A DNA stretch of 19,512 bases from the NCBI GenBank assembly GCA_035997545.1, contig DASYIL010000302.1:1-19512 (forward strand), written 5' to 3'. A model generated the notes under the pieces. The model was not told the origin of the DNA, made no database searches, and saw only the letters and a list, made by a program, of their open reading frames with translations. The stretch is from GCA-003244245 sp035997545 (GTDB taxonomy: Bacteria > Actinomycetota > Actinomycetes > Mycobacteriales > Pseudonocardiaceae). Both the position numbers and the translations under genes were made by a program. Shown piece by piece: positions 4,997 to 13,027 of the stretch; position 1 is the first letter of the stretch, and each line of letters opens with the position of its first letter.

Positions 4997-7654
4997 TCAC
5001 CTCCCTCCGTAAGTAGATGCGGACACAAGCCCGTTCCCCCCCGTCAGCACCGCTGGCACGGGGGCGACGTGCGGCGCGGACTGCCGGGATTCGAAGAGGA
5101 ACGGGAGACCGACGGGGTGCTCGTGCACGGCAGCACCCAGCGCAAGCAGGACGCCTGCAGCACCGCTGGCCAGGTCCATCGATAGCCGCAGCAGCTGTTC
5201 ACCGGGAAAGGTGAGGTGACCTTGGTAGTCGACACGATGCCAGGCCAGCCGTTGGATCTGGGCGGCGATCTCGCGATTCCAGATCGCCTGCCCAGGCGGG
5301 TAAGCCCGGCTGAGGTAGAGGATGATTCCGGCCCGGCCGCTGAACAGCCCCGGCTGAACGTAGAATGGGACCCGCGCGACGCTGCGAATGGCGGCCGCGG
5401 CGCTCGAGAATTCCTCATCGGACTGGTGCATGAGGTACTCGTCGAGGACCATGCCGATGCCCGCGCTACCCCGATCAAGGTAGGGCATCGTCCGCCAGCC
5501 CTCGTTGACCTGCATCGAGCCGTCGTCGCGTACCACACAGCGACGCAGGTCCTGGCGCAGCGCAGTTGCGGACAGCTCGAGAAATCGGCGATCACCGGTG
5601 TGCTCGTAGAGCCGCAGGAACATCAACGCCGGACCCGAAGAGCCCTGCATCAGCCCGGCGTAGGGATGATCCCCGCCGCTGATCGTGCCGACACTGTCGG
5701 CGGCACCGAGCCGGTCGGCCACCCTATCGGCAGCTCGCAGCGCGTGGTCGAACAGCGTGGCCTCGCCGGTCGCGCCCGCGAAATGGGCCAGGTTGAGCGC
5801 GATACCGGCGAGGCCGCCGAACAGATCCGTGCTGAGCCGGTCGCGCTGCTCGGTGAGGCAGAACTCGATCAGGTCAAGGGCAGCTTGGCGATACCCCAGT
5901 TCTGCCAGCACGTAGGCCACGCCGTGCAGCCCGTCGTAGAGGCCCAGCCGCGCTCCGCGCTCCGCCGCGGCGGCGCGCTCGAGCAGCCAGTGCTCCCCGG
6001 CGGGGTACCGGTTGGCGCCGGCAGCCGACAGCGCGTAGAGCACACCTGCCGCACCGTGGGCGATGTTGAGACCCCCGGTGCTGAACTGGGCGATGTCACC
6101 GGGAAAGAGCCGGTCCGCGCGCTTGGGAGTAGCACTGGCCAAAATCCCAGCCACCATCGAGTCCCGGATCGGAACCCAGCCGGCCATTCCAGACGGTAGC
6201 GGCGGGAGCGCTCTGGGGCGCCGTCGCGGTGCGTCCCGGTCGGTACTGCCGGCTCCGGTGATCGTCCGCACGGCCTCGGACAGGAACGGCGGCGGCACCG
6301 GAAAGCGCTCGGCGATGATCTCGGCGAAGTCTGCCGGCTTTCCTGCGTCAAGCCGTATCATAGCGGTCAGCGGGAGGAACAGCGCCAGGCGCAGACAGGC
6401 GAGCGAGTACCGGTCGATGTCGAACCCGGTCCGGTCCCGCGGGGCCGCGAAGCCGGGGTTGCCCAGGGTGGGGCGGCGTGCCTCGTCGATGCTCGTCGCG
6501 ACCTCGAAGTCAATCAATGCGATCCGGCTATCGTCGCGGACGATGAGGTTGAACAGGTGTAGATCACCGTGAACGATCCCGCAGCTATGGACAGCCGTGA
6601 CGATGTCTTCCACTTGAGTACACACCTGCAACGCCCAGTCGGTGTAGGCGGCGTATTCGGCGGGCCCGGCATTGGGGTCGCTCATCGGGTAGCGATCAGC
6701 GACAACCTTGTTCAGCGGCGTGCCCTCAACGAACTCCAGGGCAAGGAAGTGGTGCTCGCCTAGAGTGAAATGGTGGTGGCTCGCGGGCACCCCCTCGATG
6801 CCCGCGAGCTGTTCGAGGGTTTCCCGTTCGCGCTGCAGCCGCTGGACGGCGTCGGCGCCGTCCGCGGCGAGGCCGGCATGCGGCCGGGCTTCCTTGAGTA
6901 CCACCCGAGCGCCGGTCCGCTGGTCCCGCGCCTCGTAGATCCCCCCGCCGTTGGAGAAGTGCAGGACCTGCTCGATACGGTAGGGCACGTCGGCAACGGC
7001 GGTGGCGTTGCGGGCTGCGAGTTGGGGAACAAGCAGGTCCGGCAACGTCACCCAGGGCGGAGGGGTGAACACCGCATCCCTGCGGTCGGGCACCAGCGCA
7101 CCGGTGGGGTCCTCGATGGCCGGGACCTGGTCGCCCTGCGCCGATAGGCAGTGCCGCAGTGCGAAACCGCCGTAGCGGACGTAGAGCGGTCCGTCGTTCC
7201 AGCGCAGGTCACTGAGGATGTAGGGACCCGGCTCGCCGGCCAGCCGGTCGCCCAGATCGTGCAGGATCATCCCCAGCGCGTCGACGTCGGTCGGGTAGAT
7301 CGTGACGAACTTTCCGCTGGCTCCCCGCTGTGCGTACTTCGCGTTCCGCATGTGGACTACGTTTCGAGAAGCCAGGAATTTGAAGTGGATCCGGCGCGGG
7401 ATGCAGTAGGCCCACACCGTCTCCAGAATGCGTTCCGCGTTATCGAGGCACGCCGACGCGTGGATCTTCCAGCCCTGCATGGGCACCGAAGCGTCGACCG
7501 GCTTCATGACCACCCAATTGTCGGCGATGTGCCGTTCCCAACCCTCCGGAACCGGACGTTTCACAGCATCAAAAGACTCCGAGCGGCCTGGCCCGATCAT
7601 CGAATCGTAAAACAACGGATCCGCGATGCAGTACACCTCGTAACCGTCGTCCAC
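4997..7654 (-). CDS. ramC: Class III lanthipeptide synthetase LanKC (RamC-like)
   Basis: This trifunctional enzyme of 885 residues installs labionin or lanthionine in the precursor. The lyase-like region is about 1-210, opening with YEVYCIADPLFYDS as in RamC. The Ser/Thr kinase-like region is about 225-480: Lys254 in VVLKE, catalytic loop HGDLHLFN (362-369, Asp364) and metal site DFE (382-384) in place of DFG. The LanC-like cyclase spans about 510-885 and has no Cys-Cys-His zinc triad where class I, II and IV cyclases carry one, which separates it from class IV (LanL). The GTG start (complement 7652-7654) lies behind a G-rich ribosome site. Its 3' end contains the precursor's Shine-Dalgarno sequence. 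It is the first gene of the operon. Confidence 0.92.
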   Translation of the reverse strand: MDDGYEVYCIADPLFYDSMIGPGRSESFDAVKRPVPEGWERHIADNWVVMKPVDASVPMQGWKIHASACLDNAERILETVWAYCIPRRIHFKFLASRNVVHMRNAKYAQRGASGKFVTIYPTDVDALGMILHDLGDRLAGEPGPYILSDLRWNDGPLYVRYGGFALRHCLSAQGDQVPAIEDPTGALVPDRRDAVFTPPPWVTLPDLLVPQLAARNATAVADVPYRIEQVLHFSNGGGIYEARDQRTGARVVLKEARPHAGLAADGADAVQRLQRERETLEQLAGIEGVPASHHHFTLGEHHFLALEFVEGTPLNKVVADRYPMSDPNAGPAEYAAYTDWALQVCTQVEDIVTAVHSCGIVHGDLHLFNLIVRDDSRIALIDFEVATSIDEARRPTLGNPGFAAPRDRTGFDIDRYSLACLRLALFLPLTAMIRLDAGKPADFAEIIAERFPVPPPFLSEAVRTITGAGSTDRDAPRRRPRALPPLPSGMAGWVPIRDSMVAGILASATPKRADRLFPGDIAQFSTGGLNIAHGAAGVLYALSAAGANRYPAGEHWLLERAAAAERGARLGLYDGLHGVAYVLAELGYRQAALDLIEFCLTEQRDRLSTDLFGGLAGIALNLAHFAGATGEATLFDHALRAADRVADRLGAADSVGTISGGDHPYAGLMQGSSGPALMFLRLYEHTGDRRFLELSATALRQDLRRCVVRDDGSMQVNEGWRTMPYLDRGSAGIGMVLDEYLMHQSDEEFSSAAAAIRSVARVPFYVQPGLFSGRAGIILYLSRAYPPGQAIWNREIAAQIQRLAWHRVDYQGHLTFPGEQLLRLSMDLASGAAGVLLALGAAVHEHPVGLPFLFESRQSAPHVAPVPAVLTGGNGLVSASTYGGR

Positions 7655-7798
7655 CGGGCCCCCCTTGCGCTATCGAGCATTGCTATGCACAAATACTCGT
7701 GCCGCCGGTACGGCGCGGCAAGTGGCGTTCCTCAGGCGTTCGATGTGAAAGAATCACTGGTGTCCCGGTGATTCATCCTGCGCCGGAGGCACTTGCCG
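7655..7798 (-). promoter_or_regulatory. lanKC upstream region with nested inverted repeats
   Basis: A hairpin of GAATCACTGG (7751-7760), loop TGTC, CCGGTGATTC (7765-7774) has one wobble pair. It is enclosed by a perfect 9-bp inverted repeat, CGGCAAGTG (7716-7724) and CACTTGCCG (7790-7798). On the minus strand the inner hairpin is followed by TTTCAC, so it might end transcription from the TetR side; equally it lies ~100 nt before the LanKC start, where an activator such as the RamR-like protein would bind. Nearer the gene, GCATTGCTATGC (7678-7689) is a further short inverted repeat in a locally A/T-richer stretch. I cannot place the -10 and -35 with confidence. Confidence 0.45.
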
Positions 7799-8007
7799 AT
7801 GCCAATCATCCCGGGGTCGCCCTGGCGACAGACCATGTCGTATCCGCGTCTGGTCGCCGAGATCGACAGGTCAATATTTCCCGCGATCTTGTTGGCGACG
7901 ATGCCGGCCACGACGCATGACTGCACGAGGGCTGTGAACGCGCGGGACCGCTCGGCTGATCCGGCCGTCAGCGCGTGCACTGGCAGCTCGGTTAACAGCG
8001 CGCCCAT
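7732..8007 (-). CDS. Hypothetical 91-aa protein (doubtful)
   Basis: This open frame lies between the TetR gene and the LanKC gene on the same strand. It starts MGALLTELPVHALTAG and ends DTSDSFTSNA. Third codon positions are roughly 80% G/C, compatible with coding but also with chance at this base composition. The only ribosome site is a weak GGGCAGGA. There is no signal peptide, membrane segment or motif I recognise; the middle (VQSCVVAGIVANKIAG) is mildly hydrophobic. Its last ~15 codons coincide with the nested inverted repeats. It could be a small gene of the lanthipeptide locus, a remnant, or simply non-coding sequence. Without it, 7655-8084 would be a 430-bp intergenic region. Confidence 0.3.
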   Translation of the reverse strand: MGALLTELPVHALTAGSAERSRAFTALVQSCVVAGIVANKIAGNIDLSISATRRGYDMVCRQGDPGMIGIGKCLRRRMNHRDTSDSFTSNA

Positions 8008-8084
8008 GTCCTGCCCGGCCAGCGGGTATCGGCCCTGGTCTCAATGCCCGTTCGCGCTTTCGGCCCAGGCCACCCACCAGCTCG

Positions 8085-8855
8085 TCAAGTGGCCGCGCCG
8101 CGCTGCTGGACGAGCACCTCGATGCCGTCGAGGACGCGTTGCAGGCCGAACTCGAACGCGTACTCGGAGTCGGAAACGGCTTGGTAGTGCTGACCGGTCG
8201 TCGTGCCGACCCGCGCGGCCACGGGGTAGCGCTGAGGGTCGAAGACCTTGGCGAGCCAGGGTCCAATGGCTGCCCACCAGACCGCGTCGTCCATGCCGCT
8301 GCTGCGCTGGACGTCGAAGGCGTCGATCGCGCTACGAGCAGCACCGGCAACGTAGCCGTTGATGAGGGCGACGATCGAGTCCATCTCAAAGTCGTCGAGG
8401 CCCAGTCCTTCGACAGCACGCAGCTCCCGTTCGTACTTGGCGACGATCCCTGGGCCTATCGGCGGGCGCGTGGTGGCGATGTGGAGCATCCACGGATGCC
8501 TTCGCGCGAGCGCCCACTGATCCCGGGCGACGGCCTCGAGCTGCTCACGCCACGTCCCGTGGGGCGCCTCAGGCGTGGTCTCGAGATGGATGACGTCGAG
8601 CATGACGTTGACGAGTTCAGCCTTACCCGGCACGTAGGTGTACAGCGACATCGTGCCCACGCCCAGGCGCTCGGCGACCCGGCGCATGGACAGCGCGTCC
8701 AAGCCCTCGGCGTCGGCTAGGTCGATGGCGGCCCGAGCAATGCCGCGCACGGTCAGGCCGGGCTTCGGACCGCGGCTACGCGTCGGCTGATCACTCCCCC
8801 ACAGCAGAGCCATGCTCCGCGCGGGATCGCCTCCCCCGCTGTGCACCGTCGCCAT
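8085..8855 (-). CDS. TetR/AcrR-family transcriptional regulator
   Basis: This 256-residue protein has an N-terminal helix-turn-helix (about 36-82: LTVRGIARAAIDLADAEGLD, then SMRRVAERLGVGTMSLYTYV) and a long helical ligand-binding C-terminal domain of the TetR_C_1 type. The motif MSLYTYVPGKAEL is characteristic of this branch, which usually represses a neighbouring efflux or catabolic gene. The nearest plausible targets are its own promoter, the lanthipeptide operon ~430 bp downstream, or the 91-aa ORF. The ATG at 8855 has only a weak ribosome site; an alternative in-frame ATG is at codon 15. A palindrome just upstream (8878-8897) suggests autoregulation. The ligand is unknown. Confidence 0.85.
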   Translation of the reverse strand: MATVHSGGGDPARSMALLWGSDQPTRSRGPKPGLTVRGIARAAIDLADAEGLDALSMRRVAERLGVGTMSLYTYVPGKAELVNVMLDVIHLETTPEAPHGTWREQLEAVARDQWALARRHPWMLHIATTRPPIGPGIVAKYERELRAVEGLGLDDFEMDSIVALINGYVAGAARSAIDAFDVQRSSGMDDAVWWAAIGPWLAKVFDPQRYPVAARVGTTTGQHYQAVSDSEYAFEFGLQRVLDGIEVLVQQRGAAT

Positions 8856-8877
8856 CTTGTCATCTTAGTCACCCCAC

Positions 8878-8897
8878 TACGATCTTAGTACATCGTA
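8878..8897. promoter_or_regulatory. Candidate TetR operator
   Basis: TACGAT (8878-8883) and ATCGTA (8892-8897) form a perfect inverted repeat across 8 nt, about 25 nt upstream of the TetR start codon. ATCTTAGT also occurs as a direct repeat at 8862-8869 and 8882-8889. Size, symmetry and position fit autoregulation by a TetR dimer. The gap between the TetR start and the rluD stop is only 89 nt. Confidence 0.45.
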
Positions 8898-8944
8898 CGG
8901 TACACAGTCCGGAGTTGACGGGTCCGCGCCCGCGGCGGCATCGG

Positions 8945-9874
8945 CTAAGCCTCGGCGGCCAACACGTCCAACGCACCGCGCAGGTCGTCCGGGTCCGGGC
9001 TGGTGAACTCCACCCAACGGTCGTCGGCGGGATGCGGGAAACCCAGCCGCGCAGCGTGCAACCACTGTCTGTCCAGCCCGAGCCGCTGCGCCAGCACGGG
9101 ATCAGCACCGTAGGTGAGGTCCCCACAACACGGGTGCCGCAGCGCCGCGAAATGCACCCTGATCTGGTGGGTACGGCCAGTCTCCAGAGTCACGTCGCAC
9201 AGCGCCGCCGCCCGGAACGCCTCAATCACCTCATAGTGCGTCACCGAGGGCTTGCCGCCGGCCACCACCGCAAAGCGCCAGTCGTGCTTGGGGTGCCGGT
9301 CGATCGGGGCGTCAATGGTGCCGCGGGTGGGATCCGGGTGGCCTTGCACCAACGCCCGGTAGTGCTTGGCGACGGTGCGATCCCGGAACGCCCGCTTCAG
9401 CGCCGAGTAGCCGCGCTCGGACTTGGCGACCGCCATCAAGCCGCTGGTGCCGACGTCCAGCCGGTGCACCACACCCTGGCGCTCGGCCGCACCCGACGTG
9501 GCTACCTGGATCCCGGTGGCAGCCAGACCACCCAGCACGGTGGGCCCCACCCAGCCGGGGCTGGGGTGCGCGGCCACCCCGACCGGCTTGTCCACCACCA
9601 CCAGATCGGCGTCGTCGTGCAGCACTCGCAGCCCCACCACCGGCTCGACCCGTGCCGCGGCGGGTCGCGGCGGCTCGGGCAGGGTCACCTCCAGCCACGC
9701 GCCAGCGGCCAGGCGGTCGGACTTGCCGGCTGGACTGCCGTCGACCAGCACCGCACCGGCCTCAGTCAGCCCGGCCACCGCCGTGCGAGACAGCCCCAAC
9801 AGTCGCGCCAGTCCGGCGTCTACCCGCATGCCGTCGAGCCCATCGGGCACCGGCAACGTCCGGACATCGCTCAT
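8945..9874 (-). CDS. rluD: RluD-type 23S rRNA pseudouridine synthase
   Basis: This 309-residue protein has an S4-like RNA-binding segment at about 15-65 (RVDAGLARLLGLSRTAVAGL) followed by the RluA/RluD catalytic domain. The catalytic motif is HRLDVGTSG with Asp140; DKPVGVAAHP (95-104) and TGRTHQIRVH are the other family motifs. The family isomerises uridines in large-subunit rRNA. The ATG overlaps the stop of lspA by 4 nt (ATGA), the usual lspA-rluD pairing in bacteria, so the two are probably translated together. The exact target uridines cannot be read from sequence. Confidence 0.92.
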   Translation of the reverse strand: MSDVRTLPVPDGLDGMRVDAGLARLLGLSRTAVAGLTEAGAVLVDGSPAGKSDRLAAGAWLEVTLPEPPRPAAARVEPVVGLRVLHDDADLVVVDKPVGVAAHPSPGWVGPTVLGGLAATGIQVATSGAAERQGVVHRLDVGTSGLMAVAKSERGYSALKRAFRDRTVAKHYRALVQGHPDPTRGTIDAPIDRHPKHDWRFAVVAGGKPSVTHYEVIEAFRAAALCDVTLETGRTHQIRVHFAALRHPCCGDLTYGADPVLAQRLGLDRQWLHAARLGFPHPADDRWVEFTSPDPDDLRGALDVLAAEA

Positions 9875-10551
9875 TCCGAGCTCATTCCGGGCTCATTCCG
9901 GGCCCCCGGATTCGCCGGCCGCCGGGCCCGTCGCGGGCCGCGGCTGCCATCGAGATCCCGACCGGTGACTGCGAGCAGGACCAGCACCACGCCGCCACAC
10001 ACGATCGCCGAATCCGCCACGTTGAACACCGGCCACACGCTGCCGTCCGGCGCCAGCAGCGACAGGAAGTCCACCACGTGCCCGCGCAGCGGACCAGGGG
10101 CACGCAGCAGCCGGTCCACCAGATTGCCCAACGCGCCTCCCAGCACCAGCCCCAGCCCGAAGGCCCAGCCAGCCGAACGCAGCCGAGGTGCCAGGCGGAC
10201 GATCGCCACCACGACACCCAGAGCGATCAGCGACAGCAGCCAGGTCAGCCCGGTCGCCATCGAGAACGCCGCCCCCGCGTTGCGGTACACGACGAGGTAC
10301 AGCCCGCCGCCCAACAACTCCACCGGCGGACCATCCTCTAGGATCGCCACCACGACGATCTTGCTCAGCACGTCCAGCAGGAGGGCGACGGCGGCGGTGG
10401 CGGCCAACAGGCCGGTCCGGCGGCGCCGTGGCGATGCTTCAGAGACGTCCTGGTCACCGGCGGCCGCTCCCTCGGCGTGCTGCGATGGGTTCACGTCGCC
10501 ATTGTGACGGGTCCGCGGAACGTCGATCAGGCGCCGGTCTCCCCCCGCCAC
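9871..10551 (-). CDS. lspA: Lipoprotein signal peptidase (signal peptidase II)
   Basis: This membrane aspartyl protease cleaves signal peptides from prolipoproteins after lipid attachment. From the GTG at 10551 it has 226 residues with four hydrophobic segments. Family motifs are LLLDVLSK (TM1, Asp60), NAGAAFS (91-97), GNLVDR and GHVVD (Asp161), and FNVAD (Asp180); the last two aspartates are the catalytic pair, 19 residues apart as in the known enzymes. The first ~45 residues are hydrophilic and variable. That start overlaps the antiporter gene by 25 nt; a second GTG (complement 10492-10494) gives a 207-residue protein with no overlap and may be the true start. The C-terminal tail is Arg-rich and cytoplasmic. 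Confidence 0.92.
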   Translation of the reverse strand: MAGGDRRLIDVPRTRHNGDVNPSQHAEGAAAGDQDVSEASPRRRRTGLLAATAAVALLLDVLSKIVVVAILEDGPPVELLGGGLYLVVYRNAGAAFSMATGLTWLLSLIALGVVVAIVRLAPRLRSAGWAFGLGLVLGGALGNLVDRLLRAPGPLRGHVVDFLSLLAPDGSVWPVFNVADSAIVCGGVVLVLLAVTGRDLDGSRGPRRARRPANPGARNEPGMSSE

Positions 10552-12005
10552 CGGGCCAGCCGGCCAGCCCGATGCACGGCCCGAATCCGCCGCTCGGCCT
10601 TGTCCCGGTCGCCGGCCGTGGTGACGATCAGCAGCTGGTCACCCTCCTGAAGCCGGGTGGTCGGCAGCGGGGCGAACCCCATCCCGTTGCGCACCACCAG
10701 GCTGACCATCGCCCCGGTAGGTAGCCGCAGCTCCGACAGGAAGACCCCGTGCAGCCGCGAGGGCCGCGGGATGTGGACCTGCAGCAGATTGGCGTCCATC
10801 TCGTCCAGCGGGGCGTAGTCGACCACGATCTCCCGGCCCTGCTCCGGACGAGAAAGCCCCAGCCACCGCGTCACCGAGGGCAGTGTGCCGCCCTGCACCA
10901 CCGTGAGCAACACGACCAGGACGAAGACCACGTCCACCAGCCGCTGGGCCCCCGGAAAGCCCATCGTGAGCGCGATCAGCGCCAGCACGATGGGTACCGC
11001 GCCCCGCAGCCCCGACCACGACAGGAACGCCTGCTCCCGCCAGGGCACCCGCAACGGTGTCAGGGCGAGCGCCACCGACAACGGGCGCGCCAGCACGACC
11101 ACCACCGCCCCCGCGACCAGCGCAGGAATCAGCGCACCGGGCAGCCGGGCCGGCGAGGCATAGAGGCCCAGCAGTACGAACAGGCCGATCTCCGCGAGCC
11201 AGCCGAGGCCTTCGGCGAACGAGAGGGTGTCGCCGCGGTGCGGCAGCGCAGCGTTACCCAGCACCAACCCAGCCACATAGGTCGCCAGGAAACCCGACGC
11301 GTGCACCCCCTGCCCGGCGGCGAAGGCCAGCACGCAGACCGCGATGGTCGCCAGCGGGTAGAGACCGGTTGCGGGCAGCGCCGCGCGGCGCAGCGCCCAC
11401 GCTCCCGCGACCCCCAGCGAAGCTCCCACCAGCGCGCCGACGAGCAACTCGTAGCCGATCAGCAAGGGCGTCCACCAGCGCAGCGGATCCCCCGCCGCAA
11501 GCAGCACCACCGCGATGTAGACCGGGGCGTCGTTGAGGCCCGACTCCAGCTCAAGCGCGCCGGCCAGCCGGGGCATCACCTTTAGCGCCCGCAACACGCT
11601 GAAGACCGCCGCCGCATCGGTTGAGGACAGCACCGCGCCCCACAGCAGCGCGGTGCGCCAGTCCAGGCCCAGCAGCAGGTGCAGCGCCGAGCCGGTGATG
11701 GCGATGCTCGCCGCGACCGCCACGGTGGCCAGTGCGATCCCCGGGCCCAGCGCCGGGCGGATCACCGACCAGCGGGTGGCGAGACCGCCCTCGGCCAGGA
11801 TCAGCACCAGACCCGCGATCCCCAGAGCGGCGGTGAGCGGCGCATTGGAGAACTGGATCCCCAGGCCGGACTCGCCGATCAGCACACCGATGGCCAGATA
11901 AACCAGCAGCGACGGCAGCCCGAGCTGGGTGGAGACCCGCACGGCGAGCACCGCCAGCAGCAGTACCGCCGCCCCCGCCCCGAGCGCGAACTCCACCCCG
12001 TTCAC
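10527..12005 (-). CDS. CPA1-family Na+(K+)/H+ antiporter with C-terminal RCK_C domain
   Basis: This protein of 492 residues has about twelve membrane segments up to residue ~385, then a cytoplasmic tail. Transport-site motifs are SSTDAAAVF (around Asp130) and ESGLNDAP (Asn158-Asp159), the Asn-Asp pair of electroneutral CPA1 exchangers. The tail (about 395-485; VHIPRPSRLHGVFLSEL... and LQEGDQLLIVTT) resembles a TrkA-C/RCK_C domain, which makes it closest to NhaP2/CvrA-type potassium/proton antiporters. Substrate choice between Na+ and K+ is inference. The start is GTG (complement 12003-12005) with a weak ribosome site. Its 3' end may overlap lspA, so it is likely cotranscribed with lspA-rluD; it is not a usual member of that neighbourhood. 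Confidence 0.88.
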   Translation of the reverse strand: MNGVEFALGAGAAVLLLAVLAVRVSTQLGLPSLLVYLAIGVLIGESGLGIQFSNAPLTAALGIAGLVLILAEGGLATRWSVIRPALGPGIALATVAVAASIAITGSALHLLLGLDWRTALLWGAVLSSTDAAAVFSVLRALKVMPRLAGALELESGLNDAPVYIAVVLLAAGDPLRWWTPLLIGYELLVGALVGASLGVAGAWALRRAALPATGLYPLATIAVCVLAFAAGQGVHASGFLATYVAGLVLGNAALPHRGDTLSFAEGLGWLAEIGLFVLLGLYASPARLPGALIPALVAGAVVVVLARPLSVALALTPLRVPWREQAFLSWSGLRGAVPIVLALIALTMGFPGAQRLVDVVFVLVVLLTVVQGGTLPSVTRWLGLSRPEQGREIVVDYAPLDEMDANLLQVHIPRPSRLHGVFLSELRLPTGAMVSLVVRNGMGFAPLPTTRLQEGDQLLIVTTAGDRDKAERRIRAVHRAGRLARWRGETGA

Positions 12006-12044
12006 GCCCGGATTGTCCCTCGGATAGTCCCACAGCCTCGCAGA

Positions 12045-12839
12045 TCAGCCGGACCAGGAGATCGTGACCAGATCGCGGTGGCGTGGGCCCAGCCTCGCCA
12101 CCGCCTCGGCGACCTCGTCCCGGCGCTCGGCCGACAGGCATAGCCTGCGCAGCGATAAGTCGACCTCCGCCTCGGGATTACGATCCTGGGCAGGCCGGGT
12201 CCAGCGCTGGACCTCTGGATATACCCCGATCTCGGCAAGCACGGCCAGCGCGTCGTCTGCGGTCGCGGGCGGTGGCCGGTGCAACCCGTGGAAGTGCACC
12301 CACAACGGGTCCAGCCAGGCCCCCGGGTGCACGGCGTGCAGCTCGACAACGACCCCGCGGCGTGCAGCGGCACCCAACGCGGCCAGGAACGGCGCTAATT
12401 CCAGGGTGTTGTAGCCCACGTGATGGCTGACCACGACATCGGCGGCACCCGCCTGCTGCGCGGTGTCTGGCCAAGCACCGAGCACCGAGAGGTGCGGTAC
12501 CCCACGCTCGATGCAGGCCCGGTCGAACACGCGCAGCATGTCGTCGGCATGATCCACCCCGGTGAGGTGAGACACCTTAGGCACCAGCGCGAGTCCAGCG
12601 GCGCCTCCACCGCACCCGACGTCGAGCACGGTGCCACCGTCGGGAGCGAGCAGCTGCAGCGCGGCGCGGCGCGACGGGGTGTCCTCCGGTGTCGCCGGCG
12701 GCACGAAGCGGGCGGGAATATGCCGGTGCGGGTCCTGCGGGGCAGCGGCCAGGATCTCTGCGGGGATGGCGCGGACCTGCAGCAGCTCGCGCCATCGTGC
12801 GGCTGCGCCGCTCGTGAGGGGGTTTGGGCGCTGAAACAC
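12045..12839 (-). CDS. SAM-dependent class I methyltransferase, substrate unknown
   Basis: This protein of 264 residues from the GTG at complement 12837-12839 begins VFQRPNPLTSGAAARWRELL after the initiator. Motif I is VLDVGCGGGAAG, with an acidic residue after strand 2 (LTGVDHAD), and DVVVSHHVGYN corresponds to motif II/post-I; this is a Rossmann-fold methyltransferase. No substrate-specific motif is visible. The frame stays open for another 88 codons upstream, but those residues are Arg/Gly-rich and lie opposite a better-looking small ORF, so I trim them. The stop of that small ORF is 2 nt upstream of this GTG (TAG CA GTG), suggesting coupling. It is likely in one transcript with the antiporter. 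Confidence 0.78.
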   Translation of the reverse strand: MFQRPNPLTSGAAARWRELLQVRAIPAEILAAAPQDPHRHIPARFVPPATPEDTPSRRAALQLLAPDGGTVLDVGCGGGAAGLALVPKVSHLTGVDHADDMLRVFDRACIERGVPHLSVLGAWPDTAQQAGAADVVVSHHVGYNTLELAPFLAALGAAARRGVVVELHAVHPGAWLDPLWVHFHGLHRPPPATADDALAVLAEIGVYPEVQRWTRPAQDRNPEAEVDLSLRRLCLSAERRDEVAEAVARLGPRHRDLVTISWSG

Positions 12840-12841
12840 TG

Positions 12842-12988
12842 CTACGCACTCACGACCGCGACGGCGACCCGCACTGCGACACCGTCGCCCACGATGCCGG
12901 TGAAGCCGTCCTCGACAGGCCCGTAGTCGATTCGGCGGACGAGCATCTCGCCAGCAATGAACTCTTCCTGCCGGGTCGCCGCCAGCAC
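12842..12988 (-). CDS. Small unrecognised ORF between membrane protein and methyltransferase
   Basis: From a GTG (complement 12986-12988) the frame gives 48 residues, beginning MLAATRQEEFIAGEMLVRRI and continuing through DYGPVEDGFTG to VAVRVAVAVVSA. An internal ATG (complement 12944-12946) gives 34 residues. The codons are strongly G/C at third positions, and the stop is 2 nt before the methyltransferase start. The same frame runs unbroken back to the TGA of the membrane-protein gene at 13028-13030. The GTG touches its GGAGGAG, which is too close for a normal ribosome site, so the start is unsure. I recognise no family. It could be a small coupled protein or the C-terminal remnant of an originally longer upstream product. 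Confidence 0.45.
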   Translation of the reverse strand: MLAATRQEEFIAGEMLVRRIDYGPVEDGFTGIVGDGVAVRVAVAVVSA

Positions 12989-13027
12989 CTCCTCCGTCCG
13001 GGCCGGCTCCTCGACGCCTCCCGTTGC

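Noticed and set aside
4997..6100. Zinc-dependent LanC cyclase, which would make the enzyme class IV
   Set aside because: The Cys-Cys-His zinc ligands are not found in the cyclase region, so class III fits better.
8915..10507. 530-codon plus-strand open frame
   Set aside because: Lies opposite rluD and lspA, with low-complexity Arg/Pro/His composition; high-GC antisense artefact.
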